DNA of 64,000 nucleotides, from positions 1 to 64,000 of the IMG/VR virus record IMGVR_UViG_3300035698_004448. One strand, 5' to 3'. The notes beneath the pieces are model-generated. The model made no database searches and had not been told where the DNA came from. It saw only the letters and a list, made by a program, of their open reading frames with translations. The position numbers were made by a program, and so were the translations under genes. The stretch's first letter is position 1. Each line of letters begins with the position of its first letter. Shown piece after piece: positions 1-7,278 of this stretch. The DNA is from a virus.

Positions 1-398
1 ATGGTACATTACCTAACTCTTACTCGACTGGGTCAGTAGAAGAGCTTCTACGTGTCCTGGCTGGTGAGGTTTACCGTGTTCCAGCAGCAGCCCAAGTTGG
101 TAATGCTGATAATGGTTTCCCTGGTGATGGCACAACTCACGTCCCACTTGGTGCCTTTGTAGCTTCTACGGACAGTGAATACCGTGGTGTCCGTAAGTTT
201 GCCAACACAGGTTCTCTGAACTTGTCGTGTTTGTCGGGCAATATGTCCAAAATGAAAGCTGCTACTTACTCATGGTTGAATCCTTCCTACACTTATGGTG
301 CAGCAGGAACAGCAGTGACTTTGAGCGGTGATCATATCCCAGCAACCGGAGTTGCAGCAGCTGTTGCAGTCTACGAAAACGACGGCACTTTGCTGTAA
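1..398 (+). CDS. Virion structural protein, C-terminal part (5' end outside window)
   Basis: An open frame runs from the window edge (codons begin at base 3) to the TAA at 396-398, giving the last 131 residues of a protein. It is a paralogue of the next gene: both share a block TGSVEELLRVLAGEVYR / FGSVDDILRIIAGEIYR and the same ending pattern, IPxTG followed by V-Y-[ED]-[ND]-[DE]-G-T-x-L-L and stop. The two genes are 12 bp apart, with the ribosome site AAGGAGG of the next gene directly after this stop. Tandem duplication of a virion component is the simplest reading. Position before connector-type genes suggests a head surface or decoration protein, which is inference. No named family was recognised. 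Confidence 0.75.
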   Translation, partial: GTLPNSYSTGSVEELLRVLAGEVYRVPAAAQVGNADNGFPGDGTTHVPLGAFVASTDSEYRGVRKFANTGSLNLSCLSGNMSKMKAATYSWLNPSYTYGAAGTAVTLSGDHIPATGVAAAVAVYENDGTLL

Positions 399-410
399 GG
401 AGGTTAAACT

Positions 411-1358
411 ATGGCACATAGAGCTTACGTTCTTGCCCAACGAAACGATGTGACTGGGATGAATATCCAAGTCCTTGATCTCAAACCTAACTCGAGCCAG
501 AAAAGTAGCTCGTATGACGGTGATGGTCAAACCTTTTATTTGAACTCCATCGACACCGCCGGAGTGACTCATATGATTGATAATGGATATGAGTCAGGCA
601 GTCGTCAAACTATCATGAGTGTCTTTTACGATGCTGTAGCCGATGATACCACCGGTGGTGGTAATGATGTTCTGGCCAACCAGAATGCCTGTCTTGGTCT
701 AGCAGCTTACCTTCGTGAGCGTGTCCAACCGGGCGGTGTGGCTTCGGCTGTAGCTGGTCGGATGACTTGGGCCCACGCCAACACACAAGCTGGTGCAATT
801 TTGGCATTAGTTGTTTCAGGTGGTGATTTGACTTTGGCTGGTATCAATGCAGTCTTGTCAAGCGTACCTGATGGTGGTATTGCTGCCACAGACCTTGATG
901 GTGCAGCAATTCTTTCTCTGTCCTTCGGGTCAGTAGATGACATTCTCCGTATCATAGCTGGTGAGATTTACCGGTCACCGATGGATTGTATCATCTGTAC
1001 CCAAGCCAACGTGTTTTTGAATTTGGCAAGTAGAGATGCTCTGGTACTTGCTCAATTGCCCGCAGTTACGGGTCAAACCTTCGTGTCTCAGGGTGCTTTC
1101 TTGAGTAATCTGGAAAATGGTTACGAAAGAATTCCAACCTTGGCTGTCACAGGTGACATGTATGCCTCAATGGGTGGTGGTTATCTGTTTAAGATGGAAG
1201 CTGGGCAGACCTTCAAAAACCCTAACTTTGCTTATGCAGCAGCAGACGTAACTGAGTTCAAACCTCGTGCATATGACCTGAGTGGTGTAGTTATCCCTGT
1301 TACAGGGACTCTGGGAACTGTACGTGTTTACGATGAAGAAGGAACCAACTTGTTATAA
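411..1358 (+). CDS. Virion structural protein, tandem paralogue of preceding gene
   Basis: A 315-aa protein whose start is supported by AAGGAGG eight bases upstream. The first half is Gly/Ala/Asp-rich; residues about 170-190 contain the FGSVDDILRIIAGEIYR block and the end contains IPVTG...VRVYDEEGTNLL, both shared with the truncated gene upstream. The shared C-terminal module looks like a common attachment domain with differing other parts. There is no signal peptide or membrane segment. A strong terminator follows directly, so this gene closes the upstream transcription unit, and abundant structural proteins are often followed by such a terminator. A head decoration or minor capsid role is plausible but not shown; it could also be a surface fibre protein. 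Confidence 0.75.
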   Translation: MAHRAYVLAQRNDVTGMNIQVLDLKPNSSQKSSSYDGDGQTFYLNSIDTAGVTHMIDNGYESGSRQTIMSVFYDAVADDTTGGGNDVLANQNACLGLAAYLRERVQPGGVASAVAGRMTWAHANTQAGAILALVVSGGDLTLAGINAVLSSVPDGGIAATDLDGAAILSLSFGSVDDILRIIAGEIYRSPMDCIICTQANVFLNLASRDALVLAQLPAVTGQTFVSQGAFLSNLENGYERIPTLAVTGDMYASMGGGYLFKMEAGQTFKNPNFAYAAADVTEFKPRAYDLSGVVIPVTGTLGTVRVYDEEGTNLL

Positions 1359-1384
1359 AAGGTTGATTCTGTAAGGTTTTTTAG

Positions 1385-1414
1385 ACGGAGATCCCTCGGG
1401 GTCTCCGTTTTTCT
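1385..1414 (+). terminator. Rho-independent terminator
   Basis: Inverted repeat ACGGAGA (1385-1391) / TCTCCGT (1402-1408), extendable inward through CCC/GGG, followed directly by TTTTTC. It lies 27 bp after the stop of the structural gene and separates it from the next transcription unit. Confidence 0.85.
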
Positions 1415-1488
1415 TTAATTAGTCACCCTATATAGGAACCCCGTTTTTTTTGAACGGTGGATAAATACAAACTGACAGGAGAACAGAC

Positions 1489-1734
1489 ATGGAAAATGAA
1501 ACCGGGTACAGAACGTCAGATCTTTACTATGCAGCTTACTTGAAAGTGGCTGGTGTGGAATTCAAAGGCACGACTAAGGAAGGAAAACGAGTTTTCTTCT
1601 TGTTTGAGAATGCCGAAGGAATGGCTGATTTGAAGAAGCAGTATTTCAACCGATATGCAAAAGTATCGGCTCTGAGTTTTGCTGACGAAATCCGTTCGAT
1701 GAAGAACTTAACTTACATGGAGACCGGAAGCTAA
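1489..1734 (+). CDS. Small protein, DUF5659-like
   Basis: An 81-aa protein with ribosome site AGGAG upstream of the ATG. The sequence starts YRTSDLYYAAYLKVAGVEF, continues with an FFLFENAEG beta segment and ends with a helical region. This arrangement (Y-x-T-x-D-[LI]-x-x-A-A-[YF]-L near the start, aromatic strand in the middle) is what I recall for the DUF5659 family of small phage and bacterial proteins; the assignment is from memory of the pattern. The stop overlaps the start of the next gene by one base (TAATG), so the two are translationally coupled. It is the first gene after a terminator and so opens the connector-type cluster. Function unknown. Confidence 0.7.
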   Translation: MENETGYRTSDLYYAAYLKVAGVEFKGTTKEGKRVFFLFENAEGMADLKKQYFNRYAKVSALSFADEIRSMKNLTYMETGS

Positions 1735-2093
1735 TGGCAACAGTCCTTGCAAATACTCCATTTACGTTCCAAGCATTGTTCTTGGATACGGACAATATCC
1801 CGATTGTCCCAGTAGATCCAACTATCACTGTATTCATGTATAGTGCTGCTGGGGTAAAACAGGAATTGGTGGCTGCTACTGCAATGGACTCTGTAACCCC
1901 TGTAGAAATAGGACGTTACACCCATACTTACACTTTACCTGATGCTTTTACAGATGGTGATATGATTTATGGTGAAATGACTGGAGAACACCCGACCAGT
2001 GGTGATATTATTCGGTATAGTGAGACTGTGTCAGTTGTGACTCTCCCGCCAGGGTCACAAGGACTTTCGTATAATCTCATTAGAGGTGGTTAA
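1734..2093 (+). CDS. Ig-like virion protein
   Basis: A 119-aa protein made almost wholly of predicted beta strands, with alternating hydrophobics (FTFQALFLDTDNIPIV, ITVFMYS, GRYTHTYTLP) and a short Gly-rich tail. The pattern matches a single immunoglobulin-like or BACON-like sandwich. The N-terminal half of the protein two genes downstream (2470-3369) has the same layout: FTPGQTI, tolerance for long loops, then GEYYASLMIP. The two may be related domains, one freestanding and one fused. The start overlaps the preceding stop. Likely a virion component, by position and fold only. Confidence 0.65.
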   Translation: MATVLANTPFTFQALFLDTDNIPIVPVDPTITVFMYSAAGVKQELVAATAMDSVTPVEIGRYTHTYTLPDAFTDGDMIYGEMTGEHPTSGDIIRYSETVSVVTLPPGSQGLSYNLIRGG

Positions 2094-2096
2094 AAC

Positions 2097-2468
2097 ATGA
2101 CAGATATGAGAGTTGATTGCCAAATTGAAGTACCGCCGGAACACAAAGTAGGTAGTTTTGCCGATGCTTTCAGAGTTCTAACCAACCCTGAAGGTGATTG
2201 TGTTTTAGATTTCTTGACTTTATCTAAATGCAGGAAACTAGCATTTGTTGTGGCCAGAGTTCGTGTGGAGAAAGAGTTCTTGGAATCTATTAGAGATCGG
2301 TTAGAAGCCACTCTGAGTGAAATCCAAGGTCCTGATTTTTCAGGCATCTCTCCTGAACAAATAGAACAGATGTGGTACGTATCTGATCAAATAGACCCAG
2401 AGATTATTCCTGACGAGGGTGCTTTACCGGTAAGATGGTTTATTTACCCTGAAGGAGAGGTAGACTAA
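2097..2468 (+). CDS. Conserved small protein, DUF3467-like pattern
   Basis: A 123-aa soluble protein. Residues about 17-75 follow the order seen in DUF3467-type proteins: a segment ending in a chain like CVLDFL, a short loop, a hydrophobic strand LAFVVARVRV, then a helix ESIRDRLEATLSEIQ. This resemblance is weak and by eye. The C-terminal third is acidic with aromatic residues (MWYVSDQID, RWFIYPEGEVD). It starts 3 bp after the previous gene and ends 1 bp before the next, so it belongs to the same operon as the Ig-like protein and the connector-like protein. No catalytic motif was seen. Confidence 0.65.
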   Translation: MTDMRVDCQIEVPPEHKVGSFADAFRVLTNPEGDCVLDFLTLSKCRKLAFVVARVRVEKEFLESIRDRLEATLSEIQGPDFSGISPEQIEQMWYVSDQIDPEIIPDEGALPVRWFIYPEGEVD

Positions 2469-2469
2469 G

Positions 2470-3369
2470 ATGGCAGTTGCATTTACTCCCGGGCAAACAA
2501 TAGGCCGAGGGGACTTGGATATTTTCTTACAAAATGTTCAAGGGAATCCAGCTAATGCTGCTGAGATTTATTACACCCTTTATTATGTGAGTCCTGGACC
2601 ACCTGAATCGGAAGTACAAGTAGGTCAGCCTCAAAGGATACCAGTAAACCCTGCCGTTGGGGAGTATTATGCTTCTCTGATGATTCCGCAAGGAGCTACG
2701 GCTGGAACTTATCGTATTCGTTGGACTTTTAGAGAGTTGGTTAATTCACCTCAGCAACAGGTTGTTCAAGAGTTTGCTGTCGTGACGGCTGCTGGGATTG
2801 CATTAGTTCCGGGATACGATGCTTCTCAGACGGCTATGATGAGAAGCCTTCGAATGCTTCTCAGAGACCAGAACCCTGACAAATTCTATCATTTCCGTCC
2901 TCCTGAGTATGAAGGGGACATCGGCCAGTATAATCGGATCTTTGGGCAGATATGGGAAGACGAAGAATTGCTGGAGTATTTATTGAGATCTTTGGATTGG
3001 TTCAATATGCAACCACCGTTGACTCAGAAGATCAATACTCTCAGATTGTTGATTCAAGATATGCCTGCATGGAGAACGGCAATCCTCTGGGGTGCTATCA
3101 CCCACGCTTGCTTTGCATTGTCTATGAACTGGGTAGCAGATGAGTTTGATTATTCAATCGGTGGTGTAAGTCTGTCGATTGAGAAATCTTCAAAGTATGA
3201 GTCCTTGAAGCAGAATGCTGAGGGACAAATGGATAAAGCAACAGAAGCCAAGCAGAGAACAGTGAAATTCATCCGAGGTCTTCAACAGCCTCGGTTTGGT
3301 ATGGGTGTTAGATCGGCCTTTGGACCGTTCGTTGGCAACGGGGTGCTTTCACCGAGGAATTTTATTTAG
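2470..3369 (+). CDS. Structural protein: Ig-like N-terminus plus helical domain
   Basis: A 299-aa protein with ribosome site GGAGAGG. Residues 1-110 form a beta-rich Ig-like domain resembling the product of 1734-2093. Residues about 120-299 are helical (RSLRMLLRDQNPDKFYHFRPPEYEGD, DEELLEYLLRSLDWFNM, WRTAILWGAITHACFALS) and end in a basic Gly-rich tail. The helical half resembles structural proteins annotated in myovirus head-neck clusters, with the recurring PPE and Trp residues, but I cannot name the family. It ends the first block of structural genes; an endonuclease gene with its own expression signals follows. A neck or baseplate-adaptor role is inference. Confidence 0.7.
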   Translation: MAVAFTPGQTIGRGDLDIFLQNVQGNPANAAEIYYTLYYVSPGPPESEVQVGQPQRIPVNPAVGEYYASLMIPQGATAGTYRIRWTFRELVNSPQQQVVQEFAVVTAAGIALVPGYDASQTAMMRSLRMLLRDQNPDKFYHFRPPEYEGDIGQYNRIFGQIWEDEELLEYLLRSLDWFNMQPPLTQKINTLRLLIQDMPAWRTAILWGAITHACFALSMNWVADEFDYSIGGVSLSIEKSSKYESLKQNAEGQMDKATEAKQRTVKFIRGLQQPRFGMGVRSAFGPFVGNGVLSPRNFI

Positions 3370-3376
3370 TGCTAGG

Positions 3377-3418
3377 TATAAGAAAACACTTGACTTTTTC
3401 AATATTTTAAATTACTCT
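3377..3418 (+). promoter_or_regulatory. Possible promoter for the homing endonuclease
   Basis: Two candidates overlap in the AT-rich gap. TATAAG at 3377-3382 in the context GGTATAAGAAAA resembles -10 elements before other accessory genes in the window. TTGACT at 3390-3395 has a weak hexamer TACTCT 17 bp downstream. Neither alone is convincing, but a freestanding homing endonuclease commonly carries its own promoter. Confidence 0.35.
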
Positions 3419-3443
3419 ATCCTTTGAAAGAAGGAGGAGTATT

Positions 3444-4706
3444 ATGTCAGTTATATGTCCGTATTGTGGAAAAGAGTTTAAGGGAGATAAATTAAACTCC
3501 CGTCATTTATCAAAATGCAATCCTGCTTTAAAAGTTCCTGTTGAACCTTGTCTTTGTGGCCATGTCTCTACATCCTTAACTCAAATGAAAAGGCATAGAA
3601 AGAAATGTGAGGTTTGGCAAAATAGAGATAAGAAACAAGTAGCTCTGCAGCGTCAAGAAAAAACTGTAAAAGATAAATATGGGGTGAGGAATATACGACA
3701 GGTTCCAGAATTAGAAGAGAAACGATTACAAACAATCCGGGGTAAGTATGGTGCAGATAATGTTTTTTGTAAAGAATCCTCAATTTTTGAAAAGGTTCAA
3801 GAATCCTTAGTAGGGAAACGTAAAGGTTTAAAAGGGAAAGATAATCCTTTTGCTTGGGATTCAACTAAAGAAAAAATAAAAAAAACAATGCAGGAAAGTT
3901 ATGGTGTAGACAGTCCTCAACAATCTCAAGAAATCCGGGATAGAACTAAAAGTACAAATTTAGAACGCTATGGGTTTGAGTGTTTGCTGTCTGATCCTGT
4001 TATAAGGGATCGGATAAAAGAGACATGTAAGGTTAAATATGGAGGTCCAGCTCCATCCTGTTCTTCTGAAGTCCGTGATAAACAAACAAAAACAAATCTA
4101 AAATGTTGGGGTGTTCCTTGGACAGCTATGCATCCTGATATCCGTCAAAAACAATTAGAGACGATGAAAGAACATTATGGGTCTCATTTCTTTGCCTCGG
4201 AAGAAGGGAAGGCTGAAATTCGTCGTGTTATGATGGAACGGTATGGTGTCGAATTTCCTGGAGCAATGGTTGGGCATTGGGAAAAAGCACTGGCTACTTT
4301 TAAGAAAAATTATCCCAATACGGCATATCCTGGTTTATTGGCAGGACGAGGTGGCCCTAATATGCTTGAACGTAGAATACACCAGTTAATCCCTGATGCT
4401 ATTTATACAGGGGATGGTAGTTTTTGGCGTTGGTTGCCTTTATTAGGGCATTTTAAAAATCCTGACTTTATTTTTCCCGGTCCAGATCCAAATCATCCTA
4501 TGAGGAATGTGACTAAGGTCGTGGAAGCCTTTGGATCTTATTGGCATTCTCGGATATTTACAGGTAAATCGAATTTTAAGCATGAGCAAGAGTTAATAGA
4601 TTCTTATGCAGGTATTGGTTTTGATTGTTTGATTATCTGGGAAGATGATGTAAAGTCAGATATTGAATCTGTTCGTACTCGGTTGGTAGAATTTGTGGGA
4701 GTCTGA
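3444..4706 (+). CDS. Homing endonuclease, EDxHD (Vsr-like) type with zinc fingers
   Basis: A 420-aa freestanding endonuclease with a strong ribosome site (AAGGAGGAG). Two N-terminal zinc-finger-like motifs are visible: C5-C8-H21-C25 and C36-C38-H51-C55. Residues 75-270 hold about eight repeats of roughly 22 residues centred on [KR]YG[VA] (79, 102, 153, 176, 199, 222, 245, 267), the probable DNA-reading array. The C-terminal nuclease domain shows N306-x-x-E309, N339-P-D341-F, V-V-E361-A-F-G-x-Y-W-H368 and I-I-W-E400, matching the Vsr/EDxHD fold known from phage homing enzymes such as I-Bth0305I. It probably cuts a cognate site in related phages lacking it and spreads by repair. The gene is AT-rich compared with its neighbours and sits in a gap between structural and accessory genes, consistent with insertion. 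Confidence 0.85.
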   Translation: MSVICPYCGKEFKGDKLNSRHLSKCNPALKVPVEPCLCGHVSTSLTQMKRHRKKCEVWQNRDKKQVALQRQEKTVKDKYGVRNIRQVPELEEKRLQTIRGKYGADNVFCKESSIFEKVQESLVGKRKGLKGKDNPFAWDSTKEKIKKTMQESYGVDSPQQSQEIRDRTKSTNLERYGFECLLSDPVIRDRIKETCKVKYGGPAPSCSSEVRDKQTKTNLKCWGVPWTAMHPDIRQKQLETMKEHYGSHFFASEEGKAEIRRVMMERYGVEFPGAMVGHWEKALATFKKNYPNTAYPGLLAGRGGPNMLERRIHQLIPDAIYTGDGSFWRWLPLLGHFKNPDFIFPGPDPNHPMRNVTKVVEAFGSYWHSRIFTGKSNFKHEQELIDSYAGIGFDCLIIWEDDVKSDIESVRTRLVEFVGV

Positions 4707-4818
4707 CATCAATAAAAAGCCTGAGATTACGGTTAAAAGGATTCAAAGGTTCTTAGGTTTTCGGTAAAGTATGAATTATTACCTGTTAGTGTGTAGTTTT
4801 GGTCTGATAGGAGTTCTT

Positions 4819-6195
4819 ATGGATGCTTATAGAATAGTGAAATCTAAGGTAGATAGAAATCTAACTCAGAAGTTAAAAAAATTAAAGCCTAAAGCTCGTT
4901 CTATGGGTGACTTTACAGGCGGTGTTTTACAGGCAGCCTTTTATGCCCGTAAAACAGGTGAGACCTATTACCTTTACTCTGGTAATAATTGGGGTAATGA
5001 AGTTTGGCGGGTGTCCTATAGGAAATCCGATTATTTGAATGGTGTGAATAATCCATATGGTAAGTTACTATCCGTAACTCCCGATATGGTAGTTACGGAG
5101 CATACTTTGAAAAGAATTAAAAAAGAAGCAGCAGCTTGGAAATCACCTGCAATCAATAAATCATTAGCCCAAAAGGTTAATAAAGCAGTGAAAAAACATT
5201 TCGTGACGGATCTTTTGAATGATCTCATAACAAAGAAGAAAGATTGGCGTATAGGGCTGAGATCAGCTATTGGTAAAGCAGTTGCTCCTACTCAGATGCA
5301 GGATCGGATTGATGCTCAGGCTCCAATCAAAAAGTGGCTTAAATCTATCTCTGATAGAGATTTGGAGAAAGTTCGGGATTGGGTAGAAGAAATCCAAAAC
5401 AAAGGGAAAAGTGTTCAATACAAAACTAAACCGGAGGCTTGGAAAAGAGCAAGTACCAAAGAAGCTGGTGGTTTAAGCAGTGCTTTAGATTTATTGTTTT
5501 CAATCATAGGCCAAGGATCATCTTCTAAAGGTGAGAAGATGTTTAAGGATACCAAGAAAGCACTGAAAACTGATGAGCAGTCCAAACAGATGATGACAGG
5601 TGTTATCCGAAAGGTAGCAATGTCTTTAATACTTGACCAAAAGGAAAACACTGCTTTAAATTACATTATTATGGCAATGAGGAATGTTAAGGCTGACGGA
5701 GCTGCCAGGAACTCTATCTTCAAGGCTGCTAATATCTTAGGTATGAAACTTCCAAGTTCCATGTTTGCATCTGAGGACTCTGAGTTACGAGAACAATTGG
5801 TTAAATTAGCTAATGACAACCCTGATATGAGAAAACACCTGATTCCCATTCTCAAAGAAACTAATACCAAAAAAGCTAGTGCTTATATCATTGATGACCT
5901 CAAGAAGCTTTTTTCTGATGGTGTTAAGTCGGGTGTAAAAGAAGTGACTAAGTTTAGTGGCCCAACTCAACAGCACCATCAAGATCGGTTGGCAAAGGGG
6001 GCTGAACAAGGGTCTCTTGATTACATTTCAGGAATTCAACGTGATTTAAAAGTAATTGAGCGTGGTATTAAGTCTAATCATCAAATACCTAAGATGGCTT
6101 CCATTTCTTTAACCTCTGGGTTACAAGGGTTATATTGGGTAGCCGGTGAATTGGTTGGTTATGAGTCTGTGGAGGCTTTTAAGAAAAAGGATTGA
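4819..6195 (+). CDS. Lys-rich accessory protein with internal RKHL motif
   Basis: A 458-aa soluble, Lys-rich, mostly helical protein. An ATG 48 bases earlier is in frame but lacks a ribosome site; the chosen ATG has AGGAG 7 bases upstream. Residues about 30-90 contain beta strands (TYYLYSGNNWGNEVW). The shared motif lies inside, at residues 323-348: LREQLVKLANDNPDMRKHL, then IPILKET. About 110 residues follow it. In three sister genes the same motif begins the protein, so the part after residue about 348 could be a separate module, or the motif may mark a processing site. The gene starts the motif-gene cluster. No enzyme signature was found; its basic character would suit a DNA-associated or capsid-internal protein, which is inference. 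Confidence 0.7.
   Translation: MDAYRIVKSKVDRNLTQKLKKLKPKARSMGDFTGGVLQAAFYARKTGETYYLYSGNNWGNEVWRVSYRKSDYLNGVNNPYGKLLSVTPDMVVTEHTLKRIKKEAAAWKSPAINKSLAQKVNKAVKKHFVTDLLNDLITKKKDWRIGLRSAIGKAVAPTQMQDRIDAQAPIKKWLKSISDRDLEKVRDWVEEIQNKGKSVQYKTKPEAWKRASTKEAGGLSSALDLLFSIIGQGSSSKGEKMFKDTKKALKTDEQSKQMMTGVIRKVAMSLILDQKENTALNYIIMAMRNVKADGAARNSIFKAANILGMKLPSSMFASEDSELREQLVKLANDNPDMRKHLIPILKETNTKKASAYIIDDLKKLFSDGVKSGVKEVTKFSGPTQQHHQDRLAKGAEQGSLDYISGIQRDLKVIERGIKSNHQIPKMASISLTSGLQGLYWVAGELVGYESVEAFKKKD
5785..5862 (+). repeat. Shared-peptide motif, copy 1 (internal)
   Basis: Encodes the core KLANDNPDMRKHLIPILK, residues 328-345 of the host protein. DNA 5818-5840 matches 8781-8803 at 22 of 23 bases although the surrounding genes are unrelated. 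Confidence 0.85.
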
Positions 6196-6197
6196 TT

Positions 6198-6359
6198 ATG
6201 TGTTTTTGGAAAAAGAAAAAAGACCCTCCCCTTATATTCAAGGATTTTGGTGACGGCAATGGTGAGATAACCTGTGGTGGGAAAACCACAAAGGTTATTT
6301 ATTTTTCAGAGGCTGCTGTAAAGCATATTGAAGCAGCAAAGAAAAGGATGTCTAAGTAA
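6198..6359 (+). CDS. Small hypothetical protein
   Basis: A 53-aa reading frame, ATG at 6198 two bases after the preceding stop, ending in a TAATG overlap with the GIY-YIG gene. It begins with a Cys-Phe-Trp followed by a lysine run and contains a short beta segment (KVIYFSEAA) and a basic helix. The tight junctions on both sides argue that it is a real gene in the operon. No family recognised and no ribosome site beyond coupling to the upstream gene. Confidence 0.55.
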   Translation: MCFWKKKKDPPLIFKDFGDGNGEITCGGKTTKVIYFSEAAVKHIEAAKKRMSK

Positions 6360-6730
6360 TGTGGTGGGTTTACGTTTTACAATCTCAGCAACCTCGTGCA
6401 AATGGCCGGCCTGGGTTTCATTATGTGGGATGCACAACTGACCCTGCACGTCGTATAAGGCAGCACAACGGTGAAATCAAGGGAGGTGGACGTTACACCT
6501 CTAAACACCGCCCGTGGCTGCCTGTGGCCTTATACGGGACTTACAGTGGGCAATCTGAGGCTATGAAAGCTGAACGTGCCCTGAAACGTGGTAAGAGAAG
6601 TACTGGCCGGACTAAATGGTCAACTTCTGATTCTCCTTGGTGTCGAGGACTTGGTCCGAAAGACCCTTGGATCACTGATGGTATTTCCCCTATAGAAGCC
6701 TATAAGAAGAAGGAGTCTTTTAATGGATGA
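6359..6730 (+). CDS. GIY-YIG family nuclease
   Basis: A 123-aa single-domain nuclease. Key residues are visible: W-V4-Y5-V6-L for the GIY element, H-Y22-V23-G24-C-T for YIG, R31/R32 in DPARRIRQHN, and E72 in AMKAERALKR. This is the compact UPF0213/SLX1-like version rather than the I-TevI type, since no NUMOD or zinc-finger tail follows. The C-terminal 35 residues are Trp/Pro-rich and probably not catalytic. Such enzymes cut DNA, either as homing endonucleases or as branch/nick processing nucleases. The start overlaps the stop of the 53-aa gene. The 3' end carries one copy of a 32-bp direct repeat, so this nuclease may be linked to movement of the adjacent cassette. Confidence 0.85.
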   Translation: MWWVYVLQSQQPRANGRPGFHYVGCTTDPARRIRQHNGEIKGGGRYTSKHRPWLPVALYGTYSGQSEAMKAERALKRGKRSTGRTKWSTSDSPWCRGLGPKDPWITDGISPIEAYKKKESFNG

Positions 6731-6735
6731 ACGAT
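6704..6735 (+). repeat. 32-bp direct repeat, left copy
   Basis: Identical at 31 of 32 bases to 7247-7278 (one T/C difference at 6718/7261). It covers the ribosome site AAGGAG, the ATG and the first four codons (MDER) of the gene that follows the right copy. Here the frame from 6723 stops after 15 codons, so it is a start remnant. The two copies bracket the gene at 6773-7228. Confidence 0.85.
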
Positions 6736-6772
6736 TGATAAAACTAACCAAAGATGAAAATAGGAGATAACA

Positions 6773-7228
6773 ATGAGTAATCTACGAGATAAAATAGCCA
6801 AACTGGCCAATGAAAAACCGGAGCTTCGGAAACATTTAATGCCGATCCTGAAACAGGCTGGTGATGATGATGAACTCTTAGTGTTCGATCTTTATCGTGG
6901 GATTCCAAGTGTTGGTAAGGAGTTATGGAACCAGATGCGGGAAAATGACCTGGATGATAGATTAATTCAGTTTTCTCGAAAACCGGGTGACTGGGGAGAG
7001 GTGCGGAAGAAGGTTCGGGTGAATGCCCTGCCCCCAGAGTTCCAAAAAGCAATAAAAAACAAAAAAATCCCAACTGCCGTAATCCCGACGGCAGTTGAGT
7101 TGTGGGCTGTGGAGTTTTCAAACACCCTGAAAAATGCACTGTTGGTTTTGCTCGTCCATAACCGGAAATTATATCTGGTCAATACGGAGGGGTATAATTA
7201 TCCAAGATACATGGTGCAACTCACCTGA
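6773..7228 (+). CDS. Protein with N-terminal RKHL motif
   Basis: A 151-aa protein with ribosome site AGGAG six bases before ATG. Residues 4-29 are the shared motif (core KLANEKPELRKHLMPILK, then QAG). The rest is a small alpha/beta domain: acidic linker DDDE, LVFDLYRGIPSVGKELW, a basic segment, then hydrophobic strands ALLVLLVHNRKLYLVNTEG. No known fold recognised. The motif occupies the extreme N-terminus, as a targeting or pro-peptide would. The gene lies between two 32-bp direct repeats, and 22 bases of the motif DNA (6789-6810) are identical to 9212-9233 in another motif gene, so it looks like an inserted or duplicated cassette. Confidence 0.7.
   Translation: MSNLRDKIAKLANEKPELRKHLMPILKQAGDDDELLVFDLYRGIPSVGKELWNQMRENDLDDRLIQFSRKPGDWGEVRKKVRVNALPPEFQKAIKNKKIPTAVIPTAVELWAVEFSNTLKNALLVLLVHNRKLYLVNTEGYNYPRYMVQLT
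6782..6859 (+). repeat. Shared-peptide motif, copy 2 (N-terminal)
   Basis: Residues 4-29 of the host protein; core KLANEKPELRKHLMPILK followed by QAG. Bases 6789-6810 are identical to 9212-9233. Confidence 0.85.
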
Positions 7229-7246
7229 CCCAGGAGAGATAAACAA

Positions 7247-7278
7247 AAGAAGAAGGAGTCCTTTAATGGATGAACGAT
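7247..7278 (+). repeat. 32-bp direct repeat, right copy
   Basis: Matches 6704-6735 at 31 of 32 bases and contains the functional ribosome site and start codon (7266) of the following gene. Its position fixes the start of that gene. Confidence 0.85.

Noticed and set aside
1420-1470. TATATAGG box and CCGTT/AACGG hairpin before the 1489 gene as promoter and second terminator
   Set aside because: No -35 partner; the hairpin stem is only 5 bp with the T-run inside the loop.
4707-4770. Short open frame after the endonuclease ending IQRFLGFR
   Set aside because: No start codon with ribosome site; only about 24 codons since the last stop. Could be a remnant of a disrupted gene but cannot be supported.
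6744-7182. Minus-strand frames of 131 and 71 residues opposite the 6773 gene
   Set aside because: His/Pro/Ser-rich shadow translations, no ribosome sites; the + strand frame carries the conserved motif.
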